Below are positions 16,620 to 25,054 of a DNA stretch of 36,140 bases, piece after piece. How positions within the stretch are numbered: position 1 is the stretch's first letter; every line of letters starts with the position of its first letter. The notes under the pieces were generated by a model. The model had not been told where the DNA came from. It ran no database searches and worked only from the letters and a program-made list of their open reading frames with translations. A program made the translations under genes and the position numbers. Source of the stretch: Limnochordia bacterium (lineage in GTDB: Bacteria; Bacillota; Limnochordia; Darwinibacteriales; DTU012). The stretch lies in the NCBI GenBank assembly GCA_007116145.1, contig SKJB01000031.1, positions 1 through 36,140 on the forward strand, read 5' to 3'.

Positions 16620-17705
16620 CTAAAGACGTACCCAATTCGGATATGCTTCTATGCATATATCATCCCCAACAGTTCGGACCTTAATTGCTTGAAGTTGGTC
16701 AATCGCAGACATACGTACATTACCTAGGTTTCCAAGCACAGCGATCCCCTCCTGTCCAATCAGTTTCGGAGCAAGATAAAACTGTACCTTGTCGATTAAC
16801 TGCGCTTGCCAGAAACTAGCCGCTACTGTGGGACCACCTTCTAACAGTAAGGATGTTATTCCTTGCTGCCCAAGAGTGGTTACTAACCACGCAAGATCAA
16901 TCGTGGGCTCAGGACTGTACAACACACTTACATCTCCACTATAACTCTGATCTACACATGCACCTTGACCAACTACCCAAATCGTGTGACCGCCGGCTAG
17001 GGAGTTAAACACCTTGGCTGTTGCTGGAATTCGACCTCGTCCATCAAGGACAATTCGCACTGGCTGCCTGCGTCCATCAGGGAGAGGACGCACCGTCAGT
17101 AGCGGATCATCCATAAGGACAGTACCACTACCTACCAAGATACCATCGAGGTATGCTCGTGTACGATGAACCTCTGCTCGTGCAGAAGCACCTGTCACCC
17201 ATCTTGCATCGCCATTTGCAACGGCTATTTTTCCATCGAGTGAACAGGCAGCCTTCCAGAGCACAAAGGGTTGTTTCTTGGAAATAAACTTAATAAAAAT
17301 CTCGTTAAGCGACTTCGCTTCAGCTTCACAAATCCCCATAGTTACTTGGATACCCGCACTCTCTAATTGCGCAACACCCATGCCTGCTACTTTTGGATTG
17401 GGATCTTCCATTCCGATCACCACACGCCCAATACCAGCCCTAATAATTGCCTCCGTACAAGGAGGGGTGCGACCATAATAACAACACGGTTCTAGGTTAA
17501 CATATAAAGTAGCATCGACGGCCTTATCACCCGCTGCTTGCAATGCCCATACTTCTGCATGGGGTCCACCTGCCTTCTTATGATACCCTTCACCCACTAC
17601 CACACCATCTTTAACAATCACACATCCAACCAAAGGATTCGGAGATGTGCCTCCTTGCCCTTGTTTGGCTAAGCGCAAACAGTGTTCCATCCAACGTGTA
17701 TCCAC
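16620..17705 (-). CDS. ribD: riboflavin deaminase/reductase
   Basis: Two consecutive steps of riboflavin synthesis. The N-terminal deaminase domain (about 1-145) has the zinc motifs HAEVWAL and EPCCYYGRTPPC and the nucleotide-binding SPNPLVGCVIV. The C-terminal reductase domain (about 147-361) has LDGKIA, WVTGASARAEVHRTRAYLDGILVG and LLLEGGPTVAASF. It is 361 residues, the normal length, starting at GTG (17703-17705) behind GAGGTGAG; family members start M-D-x-x-Y/W-M exactly here. It is the first gene under the FMN riboswitch. Confidence 0.96.
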   Translation of the reverse strand: MDTRWMEHCLRLAKQGQGGTSPNPLVGCVIVKDGVVVGEGYHKKAGGPHAEVWALQAAGDKAVDATLYVNLEPCCYYGRTPPCTEAIIRAGIGRVVIGMEDPNPKVAGMGVAQLESAGIQVTMGICEAEAKSLNEIFIKFISKKQPFVLWKAACSLDGKIAVANGDARWVTGASARAEVHRTRAYLDGILVGSGTVLMDDPLLTVRPLPDGRRQPVRIVLDGRGRIPATAKVFNSLAGGHTIWVVGQGACVDQSYSGDVSVLYSPEPTIDLAWLVTTLGQQGITSLLLEGGPTVAASFWQAQLIDKVQFYLAPKLIGQEGIAVLGNLGNVRMSAIDQLQAIKVRTVGDDICIEAYPNWVRL

Positions 17706-17730
17706 GCTCTCACCTCACCCTAGTTCTACA

Positions 17731-17762
17731 CAAAAAAAGCCCTGGAACAACTCTCCAGGGCT
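17731..17762 (-). terminator. riboswitch-controlled leader terminator
   Basis: Perfect 9-bp arms, AGCCCTGGA at 17738-17746 and its partner at 17754-17762, with a 7-base loop and seven U residues after it on the minus strand. It lies between the FMN aptamer and ribD, which is the place for transcription control by FMN. Confidence 0.92.
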
Positions 17763-17837
17763 ACTTCACACGAAAGAATAGGATTAGATGGTTATGACTT
17801 TCATCAGCCACATACAAATCATGCTATTCGTGTCCCT

Positions 17838-17962
17838 TCTTTCATCCAGACTATACTGTCGGCTTTGGAATCTCACCAAATCAACCACTACTTGTGGCTC
17901 GCGGGCTTATGCTCTCACATATTACCACCGGTGGGGAATCACACCCCGCCCTGAAGGATATT
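17838..17962 (-). ncRNA. FMN riboswitch (RFN element)
   Basis: On the minus strand the conserved blocks occur in the known order: ATCCTTCAGGGC.GGGTG, ATTCCC, CCGGTGGTAATA, AGCCCGCGAGC, GATTTGGTGAGATTCCAAAG, CCGACAGTATAGTCTGGATG. FMN binding should favour the terminator at 17731-17762 and shut off ribDEBAH. Between aptamer and terminator, CACGAA-TAG and CTATTC-TTTCGTG segments can pair and may belong to the antitermination switch. Confidence 0.97.
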
Positions 17963-18076
17963 AGCTATATATATTCGCTGTTCCACTCCTAAATCCTGCT
18001 AACAAAAAGACTTTTTTAAGCACTTCTTTCATACAGTATCTACTCTATGGTTACCATCAACCATCCCTTGGCGAAA
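17963..18076 (-). other. gap between glmS and the riboswitch
   Basis: A weak hairpin (18047-18052 with 18059-18064) and an A-T-rich AAAAAAG/CTTTTT pairing follow glmS, but neither is a convincing terminator. The rib promoter must lie here; TATATATA near 17969-17979 may be its -10 region, without a clear -35. Confidence 0.4.
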
Positions 18077-19891
18077 TTACTCGACTGTTACGCTCTTTGC
18101 TAAATTCCGAGGCTTATCTACATCGCAATTCCTAGCTTTAGCCGCATAATATGCTAGTACTTGCATTGGTATCACTGTCAACAAAGGGGCTAGAAAATCT
18201 AGTGTACTGGGTAACAGTAAAATCTCATCACCAACATCGGAGAAATCACCAGAATCGGCTAATGCTAACAAGAGAATATCTCCACCGCGCGCTTTTACTT
18301 CTTTTAGATTACTTACCATTTTTTCTTTTAATAAGCTTTGCGTTACTAAAGCAATCACAGGTACATCAGGCATAACCAGTGCTAGCGTTCCATGTTTGAG
18401 CTCTCCTCCAGCTAATGCTTCACCATGTATATAAGAAATTTCCTTAAGTTTTAACTGTCCTTCCATAGCTGAGGCATAGTCAAGACCTCTCCCGAGAAAA
18501 AAGGCATCCGTTGCTTTGACTAATTTCTGGGCATAGTCTCGTAATCGCTCTTCATGCATAGCTAGCACGCTTGCAATCTGATCAGGAATTTTTGTGAGTG
18601 CAATTAGACTACTAGGATCAACACGCCCGAGCAACTGTTCCTGTAAATAGGCTGCAATTAAATATAGGCAAGCCAATTGCGTTGTATAGGCCTTAGTAGA
18701 AGCTACAGCAATTTCTGGTCCAGCATGGGTAAACATTACAGCGTCAGCCTCACGAGCTAAGGTTGAACCAACGACATTTGTAATTGCCAACACCCTTGCT
18801 CCTTTTGCCTTGGCTAAACGCAAGGCACCGAGCGTATCCGCTGTCTCACCCGACTGACTTATCACGATGAGTAAAGTATTTGCATCGGCTTTCACTCGTT
18901 TATAGCGGTATTCTGACGCTAACTCGGTTTCAACCGGTAGCTCTAGCAAATCCTCTAGTAAACATTTGCCATACAACGAAGCATGATACGCAGTCCCACA
19001 AGCAATAAACTGAACCTTAGTAATCCCTTTTACCAAACTTACAGGAATATCGTGACTTATGGTGAGATTTCCATCTTGATCAATCCGCCCAGCTAACGTG
19101 TCGCGAACTGCTTTTGGCTGTTCATGGATTTCTTTTAGCATAAAGTCCGCAAAACCTTCTTTTTCAGCCTGAATGGGATCCCACTCTACCTGAAAAACTG
19201 CCTTATCTATCGGGACTAATTCTTTGTTAAATACCTCCACTGTATCCCTAGTCATCCGCGCCATTTCTCCATCTTCTAATATATAGACGTTGCGGGTATA
19301 ATCTAAGATGGCTGGAATATCGGAGGCAAGATAATTCTCCCCCATTCCTAATCCTATTACTAAAGGTGAATCCTGACGAACCACCACTAATTCATCTGGG
19401 CTATCCTGTGCTAGCACTGCGATAGCGTAAGAGCCCCTTAAATCTTTAATGGCTAAACCAATAGCTTCCAGCAAATTCCCTTGGTAATACTTTTCGATCA
19501 AGTGACTAATAACCTCTGTATCTGTTTCGGAACGAAAAACATGACCTTCGGCAATCAATAGGGTCTTAAGATCCTGGTAGTTTTCGATAATTCCATTATG
19601 AACCACAGCAATATTTCCCGTACAGTCATAATGAGGATGGGCATTATCATCAGATGGAGCGCCATGCGTAGCCCAACGAGTATGACCGATCCCCACACTA
19701 CCACTAATTACCTTCTGATTGAGTAAACATTCGAGATCTGCAATCCGTCCTTGCGTTTTATGAACATGAAGTTTGCCATTTAATTCGCAGATTCCTGCCG
19801 AATCATAACCGCGATATTCCAGTTTTTTTAACCCTTGGAGTAAAAAGGGAGCTACTTCCTGTAAACCTACATATCCTACGATCCCACACAT
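18077..19891 (-). CDS. glmS: glutamine-fructose-6-phosphate aminotransferase
   Basis: Makes glucosamine-6-phosphate, the entry step to peptidoglycan and lipid A amino sugars. The mature enzyme starts MCGIVGYVG, so Cys2 is the glutaminase nucleophile; the N-terminal domain shows YRGYDSAGI, GHTRWATHG and DNAHPH. Two SIS sugar-isomerase domains follow (FIACGTAYHASLYGK, VISQSGETADTLGALR) and the C-terminal KPRNLAKSVTVE is conserved. The start at 19889-19891 is fixed by Cys2 and by AGGAGG nine bases upstream; a frame reaching 69 codons further passes through the ribozyme and is not coding. 604 residues, family length. Confidence 0.97.
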   Translation of the reverse strand: MCGIVGYVGLQEVAPFLLQGLKKLEYRGYDSAGICELNGKLHVHKTQGRIADLECLLNQKVISGSVGIGHTRWATHGAPSDDNAHPHYDCTGNIAVVHNGIIENYQDLKTLLIAEGHVFRSETDTEVISHLIEKYYQGNLLEAIGLAIKDLRGSYAIAVLAQDSPDELVVVRQDSPLVIGLGMGENYLASDIPAILDYTRNVYILEDGEMARMTRDTVEVFNKELVPIDKAVFQVEWDPIQAEKEGFADFMLKEIHEQPKAVRDTLAGRIDQDGNLTISHDIPVSLVKGITKVQFIACGTAYHASLYGKCLLEDLLELPVETELASEYRYKRVKADANTLLIVISQSGETADTLGALRLAKAKGARVLAITNVVGSTLAREADAVMFTHAGPEIAVASTKAYTTQLACLYLIAAYLQEQLLGRVDPSSLIALTKIPDQIASVLAMHEERLRDYAQKLVKATDAFFLGRGLDYASAMEGQLKLKEISYIHGEALAGGELKHGTLALVMPDVPVIALVTQSLLKEKMVSNLKEVKARGGDILLLALADSGDFSDVGDEILLLPSTLDFLAPLLTVIPMQVLAYYAAKARNCDVDKPRNLAKSVTVE

Positions 19892-19923
19892 ATATATATT
19901 CCTCCTGTATTTAAAATTGGATA

Positions 19924-19966
19924 TAAAAAAACCATGCAGTTGTAGTCGGATCACAACGCAGCATGG
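19924..19966 (-). terminator. terminator-like hairpin between glmS ribozyme and glmS
   Basis: CCATGC (19961-19966 read on minus) pairs with GCATGG (19932-19937), an inner TTGT/ACAA adds four pairs after a small internal loop, and seven or eight U residues follow. It stands 14 bases past the ribozyme core and about 20 bases before the glmS ribosome site. It looks like a true intrinsic terminator, which is not part of the standard glmS ribozyme. Confidence 0.65.
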
Positions 19967-19979
19967 AGACGCGTTAAAA

Positions 19980-20132
19980 CCCCTAGCCATTTGAAAGTAT
20001 TTTGTCGCTGAAGTCGCCTTCAGATTTTGTAACTTCCTATCGAATATGGCATCCGAGTGGTATCCGCCGAACGTTTCGATAAACCACTCCCTCGTCAACT
20101 TTCCGAAACTAAACTAGGAAAGTTCTGGCGCT
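19980..20132 (-). ncRNA. glmS ribozyme: glmS ribozyme
   Basis: The minus strand has the conserved core: AGCGCCAGAACTTTCC at the 5' end, a loop, GGAAAGTTGACGAGG, GGTTTATCGAAAC.TTCGGCGG, the P3.1-like CTGAAGGCGACTTCAG, and a distal purine-rich GGCTAGGGG. Self-cleavage, using glucosamine-6-phosphate as cofactor, is expected between the bases complementary to 20132 and 20131. This gives feedback control of glmS. Confidence 0.95.
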
Positions 20133-20166
20133 AGATTTCAGTTTTCAAAGGTTTGGCTCGACACAA
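20131..20166 (-). CDS. possible 11-residue leader peptide before the glmS ribozyme
   Basis: A full-strength ribosome site, AGGAGGTGA (20175-20183), stands in the leader upstream of the ribozyme. A TTG at 20164-20166, eight bases later, opens the frame MCRAKPLKTEI, and its TAG stop (20131-20133) straddles the predicted cleavage site. There is no conservation evidence; the site could equally be a non-coding ribosome-binding or RNase-protecting element. Confidence 0.2.
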   Translation of the reverse strand: MCRAKPLKTEI

Positions 20167-20232
20167 TCTATGATTCACCTCCTAATTTCCTCTTACTAAA
20201 GATGTATTCGTCACTAATCCACTATCTCCTTT

Positions 20233-20263
20233 ATTATATGCTAATTTTAAATAAATTGTGCAA
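20233..20263 (-). promoter_or_regulatory. probable glmS promoter
   Basis: A perfect TATAAT (20233-20238) with TTGCAC (20258-20263), read on minus, but the spacer is 19 bases; shifting the -10 to CATATA gives 17. The transcript would start about 95 bases before the ribozyme. Confidence 0.5.
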
Positions 20264-20338
20264 GTTTTCACACGCAGGGAATAAAGAGAGCCACAGAGAA
20301 GTTAACACAACAACGCAACTAACGAGGAGGAACACTTT

Positions 20339-22339
20339 ATGAAAGGTCATTTTCTGTCAACTTGTCGACAAATCATTATTTTCCTCATCGCTTTGGGATT
20401 ATTTTTAACAATGTGTAGCACTCCAACCTCCATGCAATTTCAAAAAATTACAAACCAAACCACTACTATGCCGCAAAATTCCTTTTATGCGAATCAACCG
20501 AAGCGAACAGTAGCTAGTAACCATACCCAGCAAGTATTGGATTTTGCTTATCTCGCTTTACAAGCTGGACAGAGTCAAGAGGTACGAGATTTACTAAGAG
20601 ACCACCCAGCGCTTGAGAACAGGACCGTGAAGATTGCTTACAGCGAGGCCCTTTTAGCACTTGATGAGGTAGAATTAGCGATTTTGCACCTCCTCTCAGC
20701 CAATAAACTGCAGGAATCCTGGGATGTGCATTGGAAACTAGCCACGGCCTACACACAGTTAGCCGACTTCGAGAAAGCATTAGTGCATTACGCAGATGCA
20801 ATGAACCAAGGTCCGACATCAACGTTAGTCCTCAATGATTATGCCTATACCTTAGCAGCCATGGGTAAAATAGAACTAGCGATTGAGACCATGCAGCAAA
20901 GCCTGCGCACAGACAGCAGCCAATATTACCTGAACTGGCAACTAGGAGATTGGGCGGCAAGCATTGAGAATTACCAACTAGCAATTGGCTTTTGGCAAAC
21001 AGCGCAGAGAATTCGTCCCAACAAAGAAGTTCAAGCACAAATAGAGAATGCACACAGATTTCTACCAAGGCCAGAGCCGCTGCAAGTACAACCTGAGCCC
21101 CCATCCGTTCAATTAGTGCATCACCACACTGTCACAAAAACAGGTAACGCATCGCCAATTCGCGTTGGGCTCATGGAAAAGGTAACAACGCTCACTTTCA
21201 GTGCTGGTGCAGATTTTCTGATCACGTCTTCAGAAAGCACCTCTTTAAGAGCCGCTGGAAAAACCCTGTGGCAAATTCGTCTTGATCCGAATGAAAAGGA
21301 CAAAATAGTCATGCGGAGTTCTCAGCAAGAAATACAACTAACCCCACCAATCCGATTGGTACAGACGCAACCCACCACAACCTTTGCTATATATGATATG
21401 GCTTATGGATCAGGCTACTTCTGGGCAGGACGAGAGACTCGTCAGTACCGAGGCGACATGGAGTTTTTACTTTATCCACAAGGGATTACAGTCGTTAATG
21501 AGTTACCGTTGGAAGAATACCTCTACGCCGTTGTCCCCGGAGAAATGATTGCTTCTTGGCCAATGGAAGCGCTCAAAGCACAGGCCGTGGCTGCACGTAC
21601 CTATACTGTCTTTCACCTAGGCCGTTACCATGAGCGCGGCTTTGATCTACTCGCCTCCGTTGCCTCAGCTCATTATCCTGGAGTATCGCGAGAACACCAG
21701 CGAACCACCACAGCGGTTAACGAGACAAAGGGACAAATTATAACCTACCTAGGTCAACCAATAGACGCTGTCTACTCAGCCAATAATGGAGGTATTCGGG
21801 CCTCTAGTGCCGAAGTATGGGGAGGTAACCGCGCATACCTAGTAAGCGGTCATGATGGAGATGAACTTCCTTTCCAATCCCCTACAGCATTTCTCCATTG
21901 GTTAAAAGATGATGCGGATGTTTACTCAAATATTGGGCGGCAGCGCAGTAATTTTCGTTGGACCCGTACGTATAGTAGGCAAGAGTTGCAGCGATTTGCC
22001 CCTACTCAAATTGGTGAACTGCTCGATCTCCGCATACTTGACCGTGGCGAATCGGGTCGAGTCGTAACGATCGAATGGGTGGGTACATTAGGCTCAACCC
22101 AGGTGCATAGAGATGCAATTCGTAGTAGTCTAGGAGGATTGCGGAGCAATTTATTCATCATGCATCCTAGATATAACAGTGACAACACCCAAATCATGCA
22201 AGTGATAATCTGGGGTGCAGGCTGGGGACACGGAGTTGGCATGAGTCAAACAGGAGCCTACGGAATGTCAGAGCGTGGGTACAACTACGAAGACATTATT
22301 CGCTTTTATTATCCGTCAACACAACTCCAAACTAGATAG
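20339..22339 (+). CDS. TPR and SpoIID-domain protein (lytic transglycosylase-like)
   Basis: A 666-residue envelope protein. One hydrophobic segment (about 10-27, IIIFLIALGLFLTMC) anchors or exports it. Residues about 60-240 are TPR-like helical repeats (ALVHYADAMNQGPTSTLVLNDYAYTLAAMGKIELAIETMQ). A Pro-rich linker (about 243-258) leads to a SpoIID/LytB domain from about 280: LPLEEYLYAVVPGEM with the catalytic Glu, ALKAQAVAARTYT, and GWGHGVGMSQTGAYGMSERG. SpoIID cuts denuded peptidoglycan strands during engulfment, but the domain also occurs in non-sporulators. The TPR fusion is unlike Bacillus SpoIID (about 340 residues). GAGGAGG precedes the ATG; first gene of a plus-strand group. Confidence 0.88.
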   Translation: MKGHFLSTCRQIIIFLIALGLFLTMCSTPTSMQFQKITNQTTTMPQNSFYANQPKRTVASNHTQQVLDFAYLALQAGQSQEVRDLLRDHPALENRTVKIAYSEALLALDEVELAILHLLSANKLQESWDVHWKLATAYTQLADFEKALVHYADAMNQGPTSTLVLNDYAYTLAAMGKIELAIETMQQSLRTDSSQYYLNWQLGDWAASIENYQLAIGFWQTAQRIRPNKEVQAQIENAHRFLPRPEPLQVQPEPPSVQLVHHHTVTKTGNASPIRVGLMEKVTTLTFSAGADFLITSSESTSLRAAGKTLWQIRLDPNEKDKIVMRSSQQEIQLTPPIRLVQTQPTTTFAIYDMAYGSGYFWAGRETRQYRGDMEFLLYPQGITVVNELPLEEYLYAVVPGEMIASWPMEALKAQAVAARTYTVFHLGRYHERGFDLLASVASAHYPGVSREHQRTTTAVNETKGQIITYLGQPIDAVYSANNGGIRASSAEVWGGNRAYLVSGHDGDELPFQSPTAFLHWLKDDADVYSNIGRQRSNFRWTRTYSRQELQRFAPTQIGELLDLRILDRGESGRVVTIEWVGTLGSTQVHRDAIRSSLGGLRSNLFIMHPRYNSDNTQIMQVIIWGAGWGHGVGMSQTGAYGMSERGYNYEDIIRFYYPSTQLQTR

Positions 22340-22369
22340 ATACACAAAACTTGTAAAGAAGGAAAAATC

Positions 22370-23527
22370 ATGCATACCTATTTAGATAATAGTGCTACAA
22401 CTCCTATGCTCACTGCCGTTTTAGAGGCAATGTCACCATATTGGCAAACCAAATTCGCTAACCCTTCCTCCCCACATCATCTGGGCGTTGTCGTTGAATC
22501 AACCCTAAACCAGTGCCGCCAGATCCTAGCCCAACTACTAGATGTGAAAGCGGAGGAGATTTACTTTACAGCCGGTGGAACAGAGGCAAATAACCTAGCA
22601 CTGCAAGGTTTGGCTCGAGCGTATGGAAGAGCAGGTCATATGATAACTTCACCCACAGAGCATGACTCTGTGCTGCAGGTTGCTCACTTCCTAGAACAGG
22701 ATCTTGGGTGGGATATCACCTATCTTTCCGTTGATCGATTAGGGCGTGTCAATCTTGAGGAACTCCGGAATGCCATTACACCACGGACGAAAATCATTAG
22801 TATTATGATGGTCAATAATGAGATCGGCACCATCCAACCGATAGCCGAAATTGGATCCATAATCAAGGAAGTGAACCAAGTACGGCAGGATAAGATCGTA
22901 TTCCATGTTGATGCAATTCAGTCTCTAGGCCGCCTACCCTTTACGATTCATGCACTCAATATCGACATGTTATCGATTAGTGGTCACAAAATTTTTGGTC
23001 CTAAGGGCAGTGCTTTATTATTTGTACGACGCGGAATCCAAATATCTCCTGTTATTTTTGGCGGAGGACAAGAACGAACACTACGATCTGGAACAGAAAA
23101 TATTCCTGCCATCGTTGGCCTAACCAAAGCTTGTCAGATAGTGTTGCAATCCCAGCATAAAAACATAATAGAGCTTACCCAAAAACGAGATAGCTTGCTA
23201 GAGGGTCTAGCAGAGATTCCTGGCATTACATTTAACAGTCATCGTACCGGTGCTCCCCACATTGTAAACCTCCAATTTGCCGGTCTGCGTGGTGAGGTTC
23301 TTGTCCACTTCCTCGAGCAACGCGGAGTATTTGTGTCAATGGGTGCAGCGTGTACGGCGCGAAAGCAGTCTATCTCCCATGTTCTTCAAGCTGTCGGCCT
23401 CACTCCTGAGGAAGCTAGTTCTTCACTGCGCATTAGTCTATCGAGCATCACAACTATGGAGGAAATTGCATATGCAATCAAGGTTATGCAAACAACGGTA
23501 ACCGAACTCCGAGCTATTTACCATTAG
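22370..23527 (+). CDS. cysteine desulfurase, NifS/IscS family
   Basis: A PLP enzyme taking sulfur from cysteine and passing it as persulfide. The PLP Lys is K207 in SGHKIFGPKG; H98 (TEHDS) stacks on PLP, and D181 with Q184 (HVDAIQSLG) hold it. C328 in GAACTARKQS is the persulfide Cys, on the long loop of class I enzymes. RSGTENIPAIVG is conserved. It is 385 residues with GAAGG before the ATG, 30 bases after the SpoIID gene and 13 before thiI. That pairing suggests its main job is sulfur for ThiI (4-thiouridine in tRNA, thiamine), not general Fe-S assembly. Confidence 0.95.
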   Translation: MHTYLDNSATTPMLTAVLEAMSPYWQTKFANPSSPHHLGVVVESTLNQCRQILAQLLDVKAEEIYFTAGGTEANNLALQGLARAYGRAGHMITSPTEHDSVLQVAHFLEQDLGWDITYLSVDRLGRVNLEELRNAITPRTKIISIMMVNNEIGTIQPIAEIGSIIKEVNQVRQDKIVFHVDAIQSLGRLPFTIHALNIDMLSISGHKIFGPKGSALLFVRRGIQISPVIFGGGQERTLRSGTENIPAIVGLTKACQIVLQSQHKNIIELTQKRDSLLEGLAEIPGITFNSHRTGAPHIVNLQFAGLRGEVLVHFLEQRGVFVSMGAACTARKQSISHVLQAVGLTPEEASSSLRISLSSITTMEEIAYAIKVMQTTVTELRAIYH

Positions 23528-23540
23528 GAGGCTAAACACC

Positions 23541-24722
23541 ATGTATCAAACACTGATTGTACGTTACGGAGAAATAAGCTTAAAGGGTAAGAATCGCTAC
23601 AAATTTGAGGATTCATTAGTCAGGAATATTCGTTATGCTCTCCATGAACTCGCTCATGGGCGTATTCGTAAAGCATTTGGACGTATCTATGTAGACATCC
23701 AACATGATAATTGGGGAACTATCGTTCAGCGCCTAAGCACAGTCTTTGGTATTACTTCCATTTCACCCGTTCTCCATTGCTCCCTAACGATGGAAGCGAT
23801 TGAACAATCAACGTTGACCTTAATGGAACAATCCCAGGGTAAGACATTTAAAGTGTCAACCAAAAGAGCCAATAAACGATTTCCCATTGACAGTATGACA
23901 GTAAGTCGCGAATTAGGCGCCCATGTACTCAATCACTTTCCACAGCTTACAGTGGATGTTCATCACCCAGACATTAACTTACAGATTGAGTTGCGCGATA
24001 ATGGCGCGTATTTATTTAACTCTACGATCCCAGGTTCTGGTGGGATGCCTGTCGGTAGTAGCAACAAGGGGTTGTTGTTGCTCTCAGGAGGAATTGATAG
24101 CCCTGTAGCCGGCTATCTCACGATGAAGCGTGGAGTGACTCTTGAAGGGTTACATTTCTACTCCTACCCCTTTACAAACGAACGATCGAAGGATAAAGTA
24201 ATCGAGTTAACCCGCATTTTAGCTGGATATGCAGCCCAAGGCAAACTAAAGCTCTGGGTTGCCTATTTTACCGAGATCCAAAAAGCGCTCGAAAAGAATC
24301 CGTATTCTGGCCTAAAAATCACTCTAATGCGGAGAATGATGCTCCGAATTGCTCATACATTAGCGGAACGCGAAGGAGCTCTCGCGCTTATTACAGGAGA
24401 TAGTTTAGGTCAAGTCGCAAGCCAGACAATGGAGAGTATCTCCACTATTAATGCAGTTACAAATATGCCGATATTCCGACCATTAATTAGTATGGATAAA
24501 CAGGAAATCATAGATATCGCCAGGCGCATCCAAACGTATGAAACGTCCATTTTGCCACATGAAGATTGTTGTACCGTATTTGTTCCGAAAAACCCAGCTA
24601 CACGACCCCGACTTGAACAAGCTCTTGAAGCAGAGAGTCATCTTGATATTCCTGGATTAGTCGAAGAAGCCATATCACGAACGGAATCTCTTATTGTTTC
24701 TCATAAAATAGACTTTTTGTAG
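23541..24722 (+). CDS. thiI: tRNA 4-thiouridine synthase
   Basis: Adenylates U8 of tRNA and adds sulfur; also supplies sulfur for the thiamine thiazole in some bacteria. The N-terminal ferredoxin-like and THUMP part (about 1-165) has RYGEISLKGKNRYKFED and FKVSTKRANKRFPIDS. The PP-loop is SGGIDSPVAGYLTMKRG at 182-198, and HEDCCTVFVPKNPATRP carries the catalytic Cys region. At 393 residues it lacks the C-terminal rhodanese domain of the Escherichia coli protein, as in Bacillus, where a dedicated desulfurase donates sulfur. AGGAGG stands nine bases before the ATG. Confidence 0.96.
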   Translation: MYQTLIVRYGEISLKGKNRYKFEDSLVRNIRYALHELAHGRIRKAFGRIYVDIQHDNWGTIVQRLSTVFGITSISPVLHCSLTMEAIEQSTLTLMEQSQGKTFKVSTKRANKRFPIDSMTVSRELGAHVLNHFPQLTVDVHHPDINLQIELRDNGAYLFNSTIPGSGGMPVGSSNKGLLLLSGGIDSPVAGYLTMKRGVTLEGLHFYSYPFTNERSKDKVIELTRILAGYAAQGKLKLWVAYFTEIQKALEKNPYSGLKITLMRRMMLRIAHTLAEREGALALITGDSLGQVASQTMESISTINAVTNMPIFRPLISMDKQEIIDIARRIQTYETSILPHEDCCTVFVPKNPATRPRLEQALEAESHLDIPGLVEEAISRTESLIVSHKIDFL

Positions 24723-24816
24723 TTTTTTTTCAAGCCATGGCAGGAATTCTTACAAAAACCTAGAAATCATATAATTATTCTAATATAGCGTATCGGTTTT
24801 TATAGGAGGTTTTGGC

Positions 24817-25005
24817 ATGGAGGCAGTGCACGATAATGTTATGGATGAACTTGCGAAGTTAAAAAAAGAAATTATGCAACTCAAACAAGATAATCAAACA
24901 TTACGCCGAGAATTAAGACGAAGAGATGCACGCATCTCCAATTTTGAGGATGTTTATTTGACGTTAGAAGAACGACAAATTCTACTTGGTCGCACATACG
25001 CATAA
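24817..25005 (+). CDS. 62-residue coiled-coil protein of unknown function
   Basis: A small soluble protein with no family I recognise. Residues about 8-45 form a highly charged coiled coil (ELAKLKKEIMQLKQDN.., then LRRELRRRDARI). The C-terminus, LTLEERQILLGRTYA, is not coiled coil and may be a docking end. The ORF is credible because TAGGAGG lies eight bases before the ATG and codon use is like its neighbours. It is 94 bases downstream of thiI after a T-rich stretch, so it may have its own promoter (CATATAAT at about 24768-24775 is a possible -10). A large hairpin follows it. Confidence 0.65.
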   Translation: MEAVHDNVMDELAKLKKEIMQLKQDNQTLRRELRRRDARISNFEDVYLTLEERQILLGRTYA

Positions 25006-25027
25006 AAGGCATAAAAGGCATAAAATA
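25001..25027 (+). repeat. three tandem 9-base units at the 3' end of the coiled-coil gene
   Basis: Two exact copies of cataaaagg (25001-25018) and a third, cataaaata, are adjacent; the first contains the stop codon. Probably replication slippage; the copies cannot extend the protein because the frame is already closed. Confidence 0.6.
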
Positions 25028-25054
25028 TGAGAACGATAGCATCTAACCAAACAC

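Noticed and set aside
19892-20098. 69-codon N-terminal extension of GlmS
   Set aside because: It passes through the ribozyme and terminator hairpin, and Cys2 of the MCGIVGYVG start must be exposed for glutaminase activity.
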